A DNA stretch of 10,243 nucleotides, taken from UBA11855 sp035297385 (GTDB lineage Archaea; Thermoproteota; Bathyarchaeia; Bathyarchaeales; Bathycorpusculaceae). This document shows positions 1 through 6,066 of the stretch, in pieces; the stretch's first letter is position 1, and each line of letters opens with the position of its first letter. The position numbers were made by a program, and so were the translations under genes. The DNA lies in the NCBI GenBank assembly GCA_035297385.1, contig DATGZD010000098.1:1-10243 (forward strand), in the 5' to 3' direction. The notes below the pieces were generated by a model. It did no database searches. It was not told where the DNA came from and was given only the letters and a program-made list of their open reading frames with translations.

Positions 1-1
1 G

Positions 2-226
2 TGGACAAAAACTTTAGCATTTTTCAATTTCTTTTTTTATAAATTGAAAATAACTTACGTTGGATTTGGATTTTTGATGTTCGTAGGTCCTTTCAAAATA
101 GATATTTATAAAGATAGTAAACAAGACAAAGAGAACACTGCAATCAATAGTCTATATTTACCGATATTCTTTCTGATTGGTACTACGTTGATTTTTGCCA
201 CAAGGCAGACAACTGTAAAAGATTGA
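2..226 (+). CDS. possible 3' end of a small membrane protein (partial, unknown)
   Basis: The frame is open from the left edge of the window to a TGA at 224-226, so this may be the C-terminal part of a longer protein. It could instead be a complete 60-residue protein from a TTG at 44. Two hydrophobic stretches, around 44-85 and 150-195 in base coordinates, are separated by a Lys/Asp-rich linker and suggest two membrane spans. No family is recognised. A reverse-strand frame (106-336) overlaps it and cannot both be real. I prefer the plus frame because its charged and hydrophobic segments alternate as in real small membrane proteins, but the call is weak. Confidence 0.3.
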   Translation, partial: WTKTLAFFNFFFYKLKITYVGFGFLMFVGPFKIDIYKDSKQDKENTAINSLYLPIFFLIGTTLIFATRQTTVKD

Positions 227-286
227 GATATAGACAAATCAAAAATAGATGTTATGTTTTTATCTAGAAACAGGACTTGAATAATA

Positions 287-343
287 GAAGAAAAAAGGAT
301 CTCTGCACGAAGTTGTGTCAGTACTCCGCGAGACATTGCAGAG
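287..343 (-). terminator. stem-loop plus T run downstream of the HtrA unit
   Basis: CTCTGCA (301-307) and TGCAGAG (337-343) form a perfect 7-bp inverted repeat with a 29-nt loop. Read leftward, the stem is followed after ATCC by six T residues (291-296). It lies 28 bases beyond the stop of the proline-rich ORF, so it fits as a transcription end for the leftward protease unit. Archaeal termination mainly needs the T run; the stem may instead stabilise the 3' end. The long loop makes the hairpin itself modest. Confidence 0.4.
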
Positions 344-371
344 GATTGACAGATTATGGGTTTACCGTTCT

Positions 372-491
372 TTAGTTGAAGTCTTTTCGAATTGTTGGAG
401 TCGGGTTTGGAAAGCGACGGAAGGGCGTAGGATCTGGTGCTGGAAGTGGTTCAGGCGGTTCTAGGTACAGTGGGGCTTCCTTAATCATCAT
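372..491 (-). CDS. 39-residue proline-rich small protein overlapping the HtrA stop
   Basis: Read leftward, two tandem ATG codons (491-489 and 488-486) lie inside the last codons of the protease gene. They open a different frame ending at TAA 374-372. The product has 11 prolines in 39 residues, with EPPEPLPAPDP followed by TPFRRFPNPTPT and a basic tail, and no membrane segment. An 11-base overlap with the upstream gene suggests translational coupling. Alternatively this is a C-terminal extension of the protease reached by frameshift, or a chance frame. The regular X-Pro spacing and the placement just before a terminator-like hairpin favour a real peptide. No family recognised. Confidence 0.45.
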   Translation of the reverse strand: MMIKEAPLYLEPPEPLPAPDPTPFRRFPNPTPTIRKDFN

Positions 492-1413
492 CGATCTCCT
501 GTGCTTCTTTTGGTATAATAGTCAGAGTTCCACGTTTTTCTTCACGTAAGATTTCGATTTCAGTTTCTTTGCCGACCACATCTTCCGTGAGCAGGGTTGG
601 CAGATCATAGAAGCTCGTGACGGGTTTACCGTTGAACTTTATTATAACGTCGCCCATGGTCAAGCCTGCTTGTCTTGCTGGACTGCCACGTTCAACACTG
701 AAAACCATGACGCCTGTCTCTTGCTCTATGCCTGCTTGCTCGGCAAGTTCTGCGGGGATAGCTACAGTATTGGTGACGATACCCAAGTAAGCACGTTTTA
801 GATGTCCGCCATGCAATAGACGGTCGCTGATGGCTTTCACTTTGTTTACAGGGATGGCTATGCCTCGTGACCAGACGTAGGCAGTGTTCATGCCGATCAA
901 TTTGCCTGTTGCATCGATAAGTGGTCCACCACTGAACCCTGGATTGAGTTTAGCATCGGTTGCGATAACGTTCTCCATTGATGTGCTTCGCCATTGTCTT
1001 AAAGCAGCGTCTGGGTTTGTAACGATCCCCGTTGTAGCTGTGGGTTGTGCTCGATTAAATGGGTTTGCAAGTGCCAGTACGAATTGTCCTGTTTGTAGTT
1101 TCGTTGAATCACCGAGTTCAATGGCAGTTAAGCCTGATTTGTCGACTTTGAGTAAGGCTACATCATTGTATGGGTCTGTTCCGACAATTCTTGCAGGATA
1201 GGTTTTCTCCCCTTGTCCAACTTTAACCGTGTTACAGCCATGCAATACATGGTTGCAGGTTACAATATAGCCTTCTTTGTCGATGACTATACCGGTTCCT
1301 TGACTCATATGACTGTTTACGCTAACGACGGACTTTGCCGCTTTTTGAATTAGTGCTGTAGTTGCGTCTGAGATAGATTTCAGGACTTCTAATGGGTTAA
1401 CTAGTTGAGTCAT
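481..1413 (-). CDS. HtrA/DegP-type serine protease, trypsin fold plus one PDZ domain
   Basis: A 310-residue S1C (HtrA/Deg) protease. The trypsin-like domain spans about residues 20-200 with the full catalytic triad: His55 in CNHVLHG, Asp84 in NDVALLKVD and Ser161 in NPGFSGGPL. One PDZ domain follows at about 205-302, with the typical GSPARQAGL and GDVIIKFNGKPV segments that bind substrate C-termini. The protein begins directly with a short helix and has no signal peptide or transmembrane anchor, unlike most bacterial DegP/DegS proteins, so a cytoplasmic protein-quality-control role is inferred. The tail is acidic (EIDDD). The ATG at 1413 is preceded by a Shine-Dalgarno-like AAGGTG (1424-1429) with a 10-nt spacer, supporting this start. 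The gene lies 94 bases downstream of the winged-helix regulator in the same direction and overlaps the proline-rich ORF at its end. Confidence 0.93.
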   Translation of the reverse strand: MTQLVNPLEVLKSISDATTALIQKAAKSVVSVNSHMSQGTGIVIDKEGYIVTCNHVLHGCNTVKVGQGEKTYPARIVGTDPYNDVALLKVDKSGLTAIELGDSTKLQTGQFVLALANPFNRAQPTATTGIVTNPDAALRQWRSTSMENVIATDAKLNPGFSGGPLIDATGKLIGMNTAYVWSRGIAIPVNKVKAISDRLLHGGHLKRAYLGIVTNTVAIPAELAEQAGIEQETGVMVFSVERGSPARQAGLTMGDVIIKFNGKPVTSFYDLPTLLTEDVVGKETEIEILREEKRGTLTIIPKEAQEIDDD

Positions 1414-1507
1414 ACTGTTTTTACACCTTTAGAATATAGTAGGCTGACCGCTATTTGTTGACTAAGGAACGGGCTTAATTAGTCACATATTTGCTTGGCC
1501 AATAAAT

Positions 1508-2161
1508 TTAGGCGAACATAAAGAAAATGTTGGAATCATCAAAGCCTACGTGACTAGCAACATGATGCCTGCTTGACAGTATACTGCTAATATATGACAT
1601 AAGCTGGTATGAAGCGCTTAAGGCTCGGTTTAAATTATTATCTCGCAGAAATTTACCCTCTATATTGAGAGTATTGTCTTGTATCGTAGCGTTAATTTGG
1701 ATTCCACCATCTTCAGTTATCCATTTCATCACAACGCCACGGTTGTCCTCTGAAAGTCCAAACCATCTAAGTAATCCAAACCATTTGCCTTTTAGATTCG
1801 TAACCAATTGTTGGACTTGTGTATTTGATGGCAAATACGTTTGTAGTAATGGGACTAAAGATTCTTCGCTACGAGCTTCTTGAACTCTCAGTCTATTGAT
1901 TTTGGGTGTAACAGTGTAACCATTGACTTCTTTCTTTACAATGCCATCATCTTCCAACCTAGCCAGAACTCTTGAGAGGGTCTCTGGATGTAAGCCTAAG
2001 CGACGTTTTAATCCATCAAACGTGAACACTGTTAGTGCTTCCTCATCGATTAACGAAAGCACGTCAGCATCATGTTCCGGAATGGAACAGTCAGTATGCC
2101 AACCAACATTAAGTACTGGAATCATTGACCAAACCATAGCTGTAATGTGGCTTTTGAACAT
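1508..2161 (-). CDS. winged-helix transcriptional regulator with unknown C-terminal domain
   Basis: Counted from the ATG at 2161 (217 residues), a winged helix-turn-helix lies at about residues 28-90. It contains TFDGLKRRLGLHPETLSRVL (helices 2-3) and a wing around DDGIVKKEVNGYTVTPK. The remaining ~125 residues are a mixed alpha/beta domain with a beta-rich segment (MKWITEDGGIQINATIQ, LNIEGKF) followed by a helix. I do not recognise this domain; a ligand- or protein-sensing part is inferred from position only. The frame extends further to a TTG at 2185, and an ATG at 2125 is also possible. I choose 2161 because an AT-rich TATA-like element centred near 2199 would start transcription around 2173, giving a short leader. 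No clear Shine-Dalgarno is seen for any of the three. It may regulate itself or the HtrA gene downstream. Confidence 0.75.
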   Translation of the reverse strand: MFKSHITAMVWSMIPVLNVGWHTDCSIPEHDADVLSLIDEEALTVFTFDGLKRRLGLHPETLSRVLARLEDDGIVKKEVNGYTVTPKINRLRVQEARSEESLVPLLQTYLPSNTQVQQLVTNLKGKWFGLLRWFGLSEDNRGVVMKWITEDGGIQINATIQDNTLNIEGKFLRDNNLNRALSASYQLMSYISSILSSRHHVASHVGFDDSNIFFMFA

Positions 2162-2190
2162 TACTCTGAACAAAGCTAGAATCAAACATA

Positions 2191-2210
2191 CAGAATTTAA
2201 AAAATTAAAA
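2191..2210 (-). promoter_or_regulatory. TATA-like element for the winged-helix regulator
   Basis: The segment reads TTTTAATTTTTTAAATTCTG on the minus strand. It lies roughly 30-49 bases upstream of the ATG at 2161, a suitable distance for an archaeal TATA box with a short leader. Because the element is AT-rich on both strands, it could also drive rightward transcription toward 2260. The assignment rests on position and composition only. Confidence 0.3.
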
Positions 2211-2259
2211 GATACTTGGCAGGCACCCGAGTTAGAGTTTCCATTGCTGTATTTGTTCT

Positions 2260-2437
2260 ATGCAACAAAAGGAAGAAATATCTTTAAAAGAAGCTCAAAG
2301 TAAGGTCTTTGAATCTTACAAACGTTCTTTACCTTCTTTAGTTTACTGCAACAATAGTAAAACAAGATTTGCTCTTCAGCATCGATAATGCAGATTCAGA
2401 TTATAGTTTCATAAAGCAATTATTTCAAATCACTTAG
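2260..2437 (+). pseudogene. possible broken small gene (frameshifted remnant)
   Basis: An ATG at 2260 opens 42 protein-like codons (MQQKEEISLKEAQSKVFESY, then a KRSLPSLVYCNNSKTRFAL segment) ending at TAA 2386-2388. One base offset near 2377 leads into another open stretch (SIDNADSDYSFIKQLFQIT) ending at TAG 2435-2437. The join would give a roughly 58-residue protein. The VYCNNS-TRF segment resembles half of a zinc ribbon in which a second cysteine might have become serine, but this is speculation. It sits between the divergent regulator and the coiled-coil gene. It could be a decayed gene, a genuine 42-residue protein, or chance. Confidence 0.25.
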
Positions 2438-2456
2438 CCTATTGTTGAGTGATAAG

Positions 2457-2837
2457 ATGACAGATAGTATACAGCTTGAACAACTTCTGAACGAGAAAAA
2501 CAGTGTCGAAGATGAAGCACATGGACTCGACGAAGAACAGAAACAGCTAAAACTTAAGGCAAAAGCTTTGACAGAAAAAATAATTGAAGAACTCAAAAAG
2601 AAGAATGCTGCCAAACGTAGTGCAGTAAAGGAGCTTCAAAACAGAGTTAATGATTTAGAGAATCAATTGAATGCACTTAATGTTTCCAATGTCATAGATA
2701 CGTCAAACGATGCTGTTGAAAACAATGAAGAAATACTTCAAGGAATGAGCGATGATATCGTTGCAGTGACAGAAGTTGCCGAACCACTGGAACTGGATAA
2801 AGATTTAAGGGATAGAAAGAAACGCAAAATCTTCTAA
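2457..2837 (+). CDS. small coiled-coil protein of unknown function
   Basis: A 126-residue charged protein. Residues about 5-75 form a nearly continuous coiled coil rich in Lys, Glu, Gln and Leu with heptad-like leucines (LEQLLNEKNSVEDEAHGLDE through LQNRVNDLENQLNALN). An acidic, probably disordered linker follows (about 80-112), and the protein ends in a basic tail (DRKKRKIF). There is no signal peptide or membrane span. The ATG at 2457 is chosen over in-frame TTG codons at 2442/2445; no strong ribosome-binding site is seen. It converges on AMP phosphorylase with 63 bases between the stops. No family can be assigned; a scaffolding, oligomerising or nucleic-acid-associated role is possible but not supported by any motif. 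Confidence 0.7.
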   Translation: MTDSIQLEQLLNEKNSVEDEAHGLDEEQKQLKLKAKALTEKIIEELKKKNAAKRSAVKELQNRVNDLENQLNALNVSNVIDTSNDAVENNEEILQGMSDDIVAVTEVAEPLELDKDLRDRKKRKIF

Positions 2838-2900
2838 ACAAGAGTCTTTGTTTAATTGAACTCCTTCGCGCGCGCTTTGACTATTCTTATCAGTACTCGT

Positions 2901-4445
2901 TTAACGTTCCAGCATAAACAGTTTTTCAGGAATAACACGCTCAGGAACTTGGTCTAATAACATTCTGCTTTCAGGCTTTTGACTTAATACAACTGGCTGG
3001 ATGCACTCTGCTAATGCCAAAGCAGCCTCTAACTTGCTAGCTCTTTCAGCGTAGATCTCAAACAAAACTGAACCCTTTCTTACAGCATCGCCTAGTTTCG
3101 CCTTTAGCAGTAAACCCGCACCCTTCTCTTTAGGTGCACCAGCTTCACGAGCAACTTGAACTACATCCTGTGTATCAATACCTAAGATACGGCCAGATTG
3201 CTTCGCACGAACTGCACATACTTCACTCCCAACGGGAATATCTTCAGGCTTAACTTTTGAGTTGCCACCTTGTATCCCGATAATTTCACGTAACTTTACC
3301 TCAGCTTTTCCAGACTTCAGAATATTCTCAGCCCTCCGCTTTCCACCCTTACAGCCAACCATCCCAAACAGCATACCCGCTAATGTCGTGACTTTGTCAA
3401 TCAAATCTAAAGGACCGAGGCCTGAAGCGGCACAGAGTGCTTCTCGAGCTTCCAAGGCAGGGCCCACAGCAAAGCCCAGCGGCTGCTCCCCGAACGTTAG
3501 AGCGCACTGAACTGTCAATCCTAAGCGCTTTCCTAAATCAACAAAATCTGAAGCCAACAAGTACCCGTCAGTCATTGTCTTAATTTTGGCACCGCTCCCC
3601 GTTGGAATATCGACAACAACATGCGAAGCACCTATCGCTCGCTTCTTACTCATAATTGATGGAAGTAACATTGGATCAATTCCCAACGGATACTCAACTT
3701 TTATGAACAAATCATCCGCTGGAGCCAGCTCTAAGTTTCCGCCCCAGACTAAACATCCATCAGTTTTATCGACTGTCTCTTGAATCTCCTTTATCGTCAA
3801 ATTTACTGGACACAGAGTTTCCATGCGGTCTGCTGTGCCTGCTGGTGAAGTGATTGCACGACTACTTGTTTTAGGTATGGTGTAGCCTGCGGCTGCAATT
3901 ATTGGGACAACCAGTATACTGGTTTTGTCACCTGGAATGCCACCGATGCTATGTTTATCAAGGATAAGATTCTGGTGGAAGTCTATGGTTTTCCCGGTTT
4001 CAACCATAGCTTTGGTCAAGGCTTGGTTTTCACTCATGCTCAATCCATGAATGTTTAATGCCGTCAGGAAGGCAGCGATTTCAACTTCACTGAGGTGTCT
4101 TTCGACGACATCGGTGACTATTTTTTGGATGTCAGTTTCTCGGAGTCTTTCGCCTCGAACTTTTGCTCTAACATAGCCGAGGGATTCTGGAAGCTGTGCG
4201 AGTTTAACCTCTAGTATCTCTTCATCTTTTATGTTGAGGCTACTTGAAATTTCATCGTACAAGCCTACGTGATTTGGCGGGAAACTTGCAGCCAAATTTG
4301 CTATAGCGATCGTTTGATGCTTGTTATGAGTTAGACAAATTCTGTCTGATGAGTGTACACCTAAGCTGCTTGCTGTATCCTCATTAAGAATAGCAATTCT
4401 GCGTCCACCAGCAGTGATATGTAGTAATTCTGCAATGAGCTCCAT
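2901..4445 (-). CDS. deoA: AMP phosphorylase (thymidine phosphorylase family), form III RuBisCO pathway
   Basis: A 514-residue protein, close to the usual ~500 for archaeal AMP phosphorylases. It catalyses AMP (or CMP/UMP) plus phosphate to ribose-1,5-bisphosphate plus free base in the cytoplasm, the first step of the archaeal nucleoside-monophosphate degradation pathway. An N-terminal domain (about 1-85) particular to the archaeal enzymes precedes the nucleoside phosphorylase core. The core carries the glycosyltransferase-3 signature: KHSIGGIPGDK at about 164-174 and KTSSRAITSPAGTADRME at about 192-209, which form the phosphate and nucleotide site. The C-terminal alpha/beta domain (about 420-500) contains GRILGIDTQDVVQVAREAGA and a KLGDAVRKGSVLFEIYAE segment. 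The ATG at 4445 has no strong Shine-Dalgarno, consistent with a short leader. The gene is divergent from RuBisCO, which acts two steps later, across 72 bases. Bacterial-type thymidine phosphorylase is less likely given the N-terminal extension and this neighbour. Confidence 0.95.
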   Translation of the reverse strand: MELIAELLHITAGGRRIAILNEDTASSLGVHSSDRICLTHNKHQTIAIANLAASFPPNHVGLYDEISSSLNIKDEEILEVKLAQLPESLGYVRAKVRGERLRETDIQKIVTDVVERHLSEVEIAAFLTALNIHGLSMSENQALTKAMVETGKTIDFHQNLILDKHSIGGIPGDKTSILVVPIIAAAGYTIPKTSSRAITSPAGTADRMETLCPVNLTIKEIQETVDKTDGCLVWGGNLELAPADDLFIKVEYPLGIDPMLLPSIMSKKRAIGASHVVVDIPTGSGAKIKTMTDGYLLASDFVDLGKRLGLTVQCALTFGEQPLGFAVGPALEAREALCAASGLGPLDLIDKVTTLAGMLFGMVGCKGGKRRAENILKSGKAEVKLREIIGIQGGNSKVKPEDIPVGSEVCAVRAKQSGRILGIDTQDVVQVAREAGAPKEKGAGLLLKAKLGDAVRKGSVLFEIYAERASKLEAALALAECIQPVVLSQKPESRMLLDQVPERVIPEKLFMLER

Positions 4446-4484
4446 TATTGGTTCACTTTTGATTAGGTTGTTAGAGTGTGCAGT

Positions 4485-4498
4485 TAAGATTTTAAGTA
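4485..4498. promoter_or_regulatory. shared AT-rich promoter element between AMP phosphorylase and RuBisCO
   Basis: The element TTAAGATTTTAAGT lies between the two divergent genes and contains the near-symmetric core TTAAGATTTTAAG / CTTAAAATCTTAA. Rightward, a TATA box here would place transcription at about 4518-4521, essentially at the RuBisCO ATG, implying a leaderless mRNA. Leftward, it lies about 40-52 bases before the AMP phosphorylase ATG, giving a leader of roughly 12-20 nt. This is inferred from spacing and composition only. Confidence 0.4.
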
Positions 4499-4517
4499 TT
4501 ACAGTATCTTTAAGTCA

Positions 4518-5756
4518 ATGAGGGATAGTGTTTTGAAATACGTTGATTTCGTCGACTTAAACTATGAACCTCTTGAAACAGATTTAATCTGTACTTTTCA
4601 AGTTGAGCCTGAAGGTTTGAGTCTAAAGGAAGCTGCAGGGGCTGTTGCAGCCGAGAGTAGTGTGGGAACTTGGACTGAATTAACGACTGTAAAACCTTAT
4701 GTGGAGAAGCTTGCGGCTCATGTTTTCTGCATAGAAGGAAATATTGCTAAAATTGCTTACCCAATGGAACTTTTTGAAGCAGGGAACATGCCGAACATTT
4801 TGAGTAGTGTTGCAGGCAATGTTTTTGGACTGAAGGCATTAAGGAATTTACGTCTCCTTGATATCCAGTTTCCAACTAAAATTGTGGAAGGTTTTAGGGG
4901 TCCACAATTTGGCATCGAAGGAATACGTACCTTGCTGAAAGTATCAGAACGCCCTTTGATTGGTACGATTATTAAACCCAAACTCGGGTTGAAGACGGCT
5001 GACCATGCAAAAGTTGCGTTTGAAGCTTGGGTAGGTGGTTGCGACATAGTTAAGGACGATGAGAATTTGAGCAGTCAAGCGTTTAATCCGTTTGAGGAAC
5101 GTGTTTCAAAGACATTGCAAATGCGGGATAAGGCTGAGAAAGAGACGGGTGAACGGAAAGTGTACATGGTAAACGTTACTGCTGAAACGGAAAGCATGTT
5201 GAAACGTGCTGAATCTGTGACAGAGCATGGCGGAGAATATGTTATGGTGGATATTCTTACATGTGGGTTTTCAGCACTTCAAACGTTACGTGACCAAAAT
5301 CTTAAGCTTGTGATACATGCACATAGAGCTGGCCACGCTGCGTTTACGAAGAATCCTAATCATGGCATCTCCATGCATACTATTGCGAAGGTTGTTAGAT
5401 TAATCGGTGTTGATCAATTACATGTGGGTACAATTGTAGGCAAAATGTCTGAGACAAAGCAAGAAGTGTTAGACAATATAGAAGCTTGTAAGATGAAAAT
5501 AAATGGATTAAGAAGGGTTATGCCTGTTGCTTCTGGGGGACTGCATCCACGATTTGTCCCTGCATTAATGCAAACTTTTGGAAAGGATTTCATTATTCAA
5601 GCGGGTGGAGGAATTCATGGACATAAGAGGGGCAGCTTCGCAGGAGCGACAGCAATGCGACAAGCAGTAAACGCAACATTAGAAGGAAAAACATTGGAGG
5701 AATATGCTAGGACTCATAAAGAACTCAGCGTCGCACTCCAACTTTGGAAAGGATGA
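4518..5756 (+). CDS. rbcL: ribulose-1,5-bisphosphate carboxylase, archaeal form III large subunit
   Basis: A 412-residue form III RuBisCO. In the AMP pathway it combines ribulose-1,5-bisphosphate (from AMP via ribose-1,5-bisphosphate) with CO2 and water, giving two 3-phosphoglycerates. All key residues can be placed (spinach numbers in brackets): Glu46 (60), Thr51/Trp52 (65/66), Asn101 in GNVFG (123), Lys153 and Lys155 in KPKLGL (175/177), the carbamylated Lys179 with Asp181/Glu182 in GGCDIVKDDEN (201/203/204), His267/His269/Arg270/His273 in HAHRAGH (292/294/295/298), His302 (327), loop-6 Lys309 in VGKM (334), Ser339 in VASGG (379) and the QAGGG phosphate site near 361-365. The catalytic set is intact, so this is a true RuBisCO rather than a form IV RuBisCO-like protein. 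Slight oddities are SETK after the loop-6 lysine and GHKRG where GHPxG is usual. The start ATG is likely leaderless. No phosphoribulokinase gene is in view, arguing against a Calvin cycle. The stop overlaps the next ORF (ATGA). Confidence 0.96.
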   Translation: MRDSVLKYVDFVDLNYEPLETDLICTFQVEPEGLSLKEAAGAVAAESSVGTWTELTTVKPYVEKLAAHVFCIEGNIAKIAYPMELFEAGNMPNILSSVAGNVFGLKALRNLRLLDIQFPTKIVEGFRGPQFGIEGIRTLLKVSERPLIGTIIKPKLGLKTADHAKVAFEAWVGGCDIVKDDENLSSQAFNPFEERVSKTLQMRDKAEKETGERKVYMVNVTAETESMLKRAESVTEHGGEYVMVDILTCGFSALQTLRDQNLKLVIHAHRAGHAAFTKNPNHGISMHTIAKVVRLIGVDQLHVGTIVGKMSETKQEVLDNIEACKMKINGLRRVMPVASGGLHPRFVPALMQTFGKDFIIQAGGGIHGHKRGSFAGATAMRQAVNATLEGKTLEEYARTHKELSVALQLWKG

Positions 5757-6016
5757 ATTCATCTTTTCTCGATTGGTTATCAACAATTTATGTCGATTCC
5801 TATTTCTTAGGATTCTCTTGCATCATGATTCTCTGTGCAATGTTTATGATCAGCTTTTATGAAGATGTACAGCAAAGGTTGGAAAATAGAGACTCGGGTA
5901 ACTTCCACAGAATTCCAAATTTCGTCGCTAACAAACTGAGTCAAATTACTAGTCGTCCAAGAGTTTTCAATTCCTGTATAAAATGGTCTTCTTATTTACC
6001 TGTAATTAGCGCTTAA
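5753..6016 (+). CDS. small single-span membrane protein coupled to RuBisCO (unknown)
   Basis: An 87-residue ORF whose ATG (5753-5755) shares ATGA with the RuBisCO stop, the classic layout for translational coupling. A GGAAAGG sequence lies immediately before the ATG. One clear transmembrane segment lies at about residues 17-36 (YFLGFSCIMILCAMFMISFY). The segment after it is hydrophilic (EDVQQRLENRDSG) and then basic with Arg, Lys and Asn, which suggests an N-out, C-in orientation by the positive-inside rule. There are three cysteines (two in the membrane span and one near the end) but no metal motif. A longer TTG start at 5744 is possible. I recognise no family. Its position suggests a membrane anchor or small partner, either for RuBisCO or for the molybdoenzyme downstream; this is inference. 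It could also be a decayed remnant. Confidence 0.5.
   Translation: MNSSFLDWLSTIYVDSYFLGFSCIMILCAMFMISFYEDVQQRLENRDSGNFHRIPNFVANKLSQITSRPRVFNSCIKWSSYLPVISA
5976..5984 (+). promoter_or_regulatory. possible TATA box for the molybdopterin gene
   Basis: GTATAAAAT lies inside the end of the small membrane ORF, about 83-91 bases before the ATG at 6067. A start site about 26 bases downstream of it would give a leader of roughly 55-60 nt. If used, the molybdoenzyme would have its own promoter instead of depending only on read-through from RuBisCO. The evidence is a sequence match only. Confidence 0.25.
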
Positions 6017-6066
6017 GTCAATGATTGTGTGCGTAATCTTTTTCTCTTGGTAAAAGAATTTGCTTG

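Noticed and set aside
106..336. Reverse-strand 76-codon frame at the left edge
   Set aside because: It overlaps the plus-strand membrane-like frame, starts inside the loop of the terminator-like stem, and its hydrophobic runs look like the complement of the plus-strand ones.
2191..2303. Rightward frame running out of the regulator gene to 2303
   Set aside because: Most of it is antisense to the winged-helix regulator; its unmatched tail shows no protein-like pattern and the other frame from 2260 is more convincing.
2838..2900. RNA gene or terminator in the convergent gap with CGCGCGCG
   Set aside because: Only 63 bases, no extended pairing or tRNA-like arms; the CG repeat alone is not evidence.
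2901..4445. Bacterial thymidine/pyrimidine phosphorylase
   Set aside because: The ~85-residue N-terminal extension, the 514-residue length and the RuBisCO neighbour fit archaeal AMP phosphorylase better.
4757..5047. Reverse-strand 96-codon frame inside RuBisCO
   Set aside because: It is fully antisense to a region with conserved RuBisCO active-site residues.
4518..5756. Form IV RuBisCO-like protein instead of true RuBisCO
   Set aside because: The carbamylated lysine, its metal ligands, both KPK lysines, the loop-6 lysine and the phosphate-binding glycines are all present.
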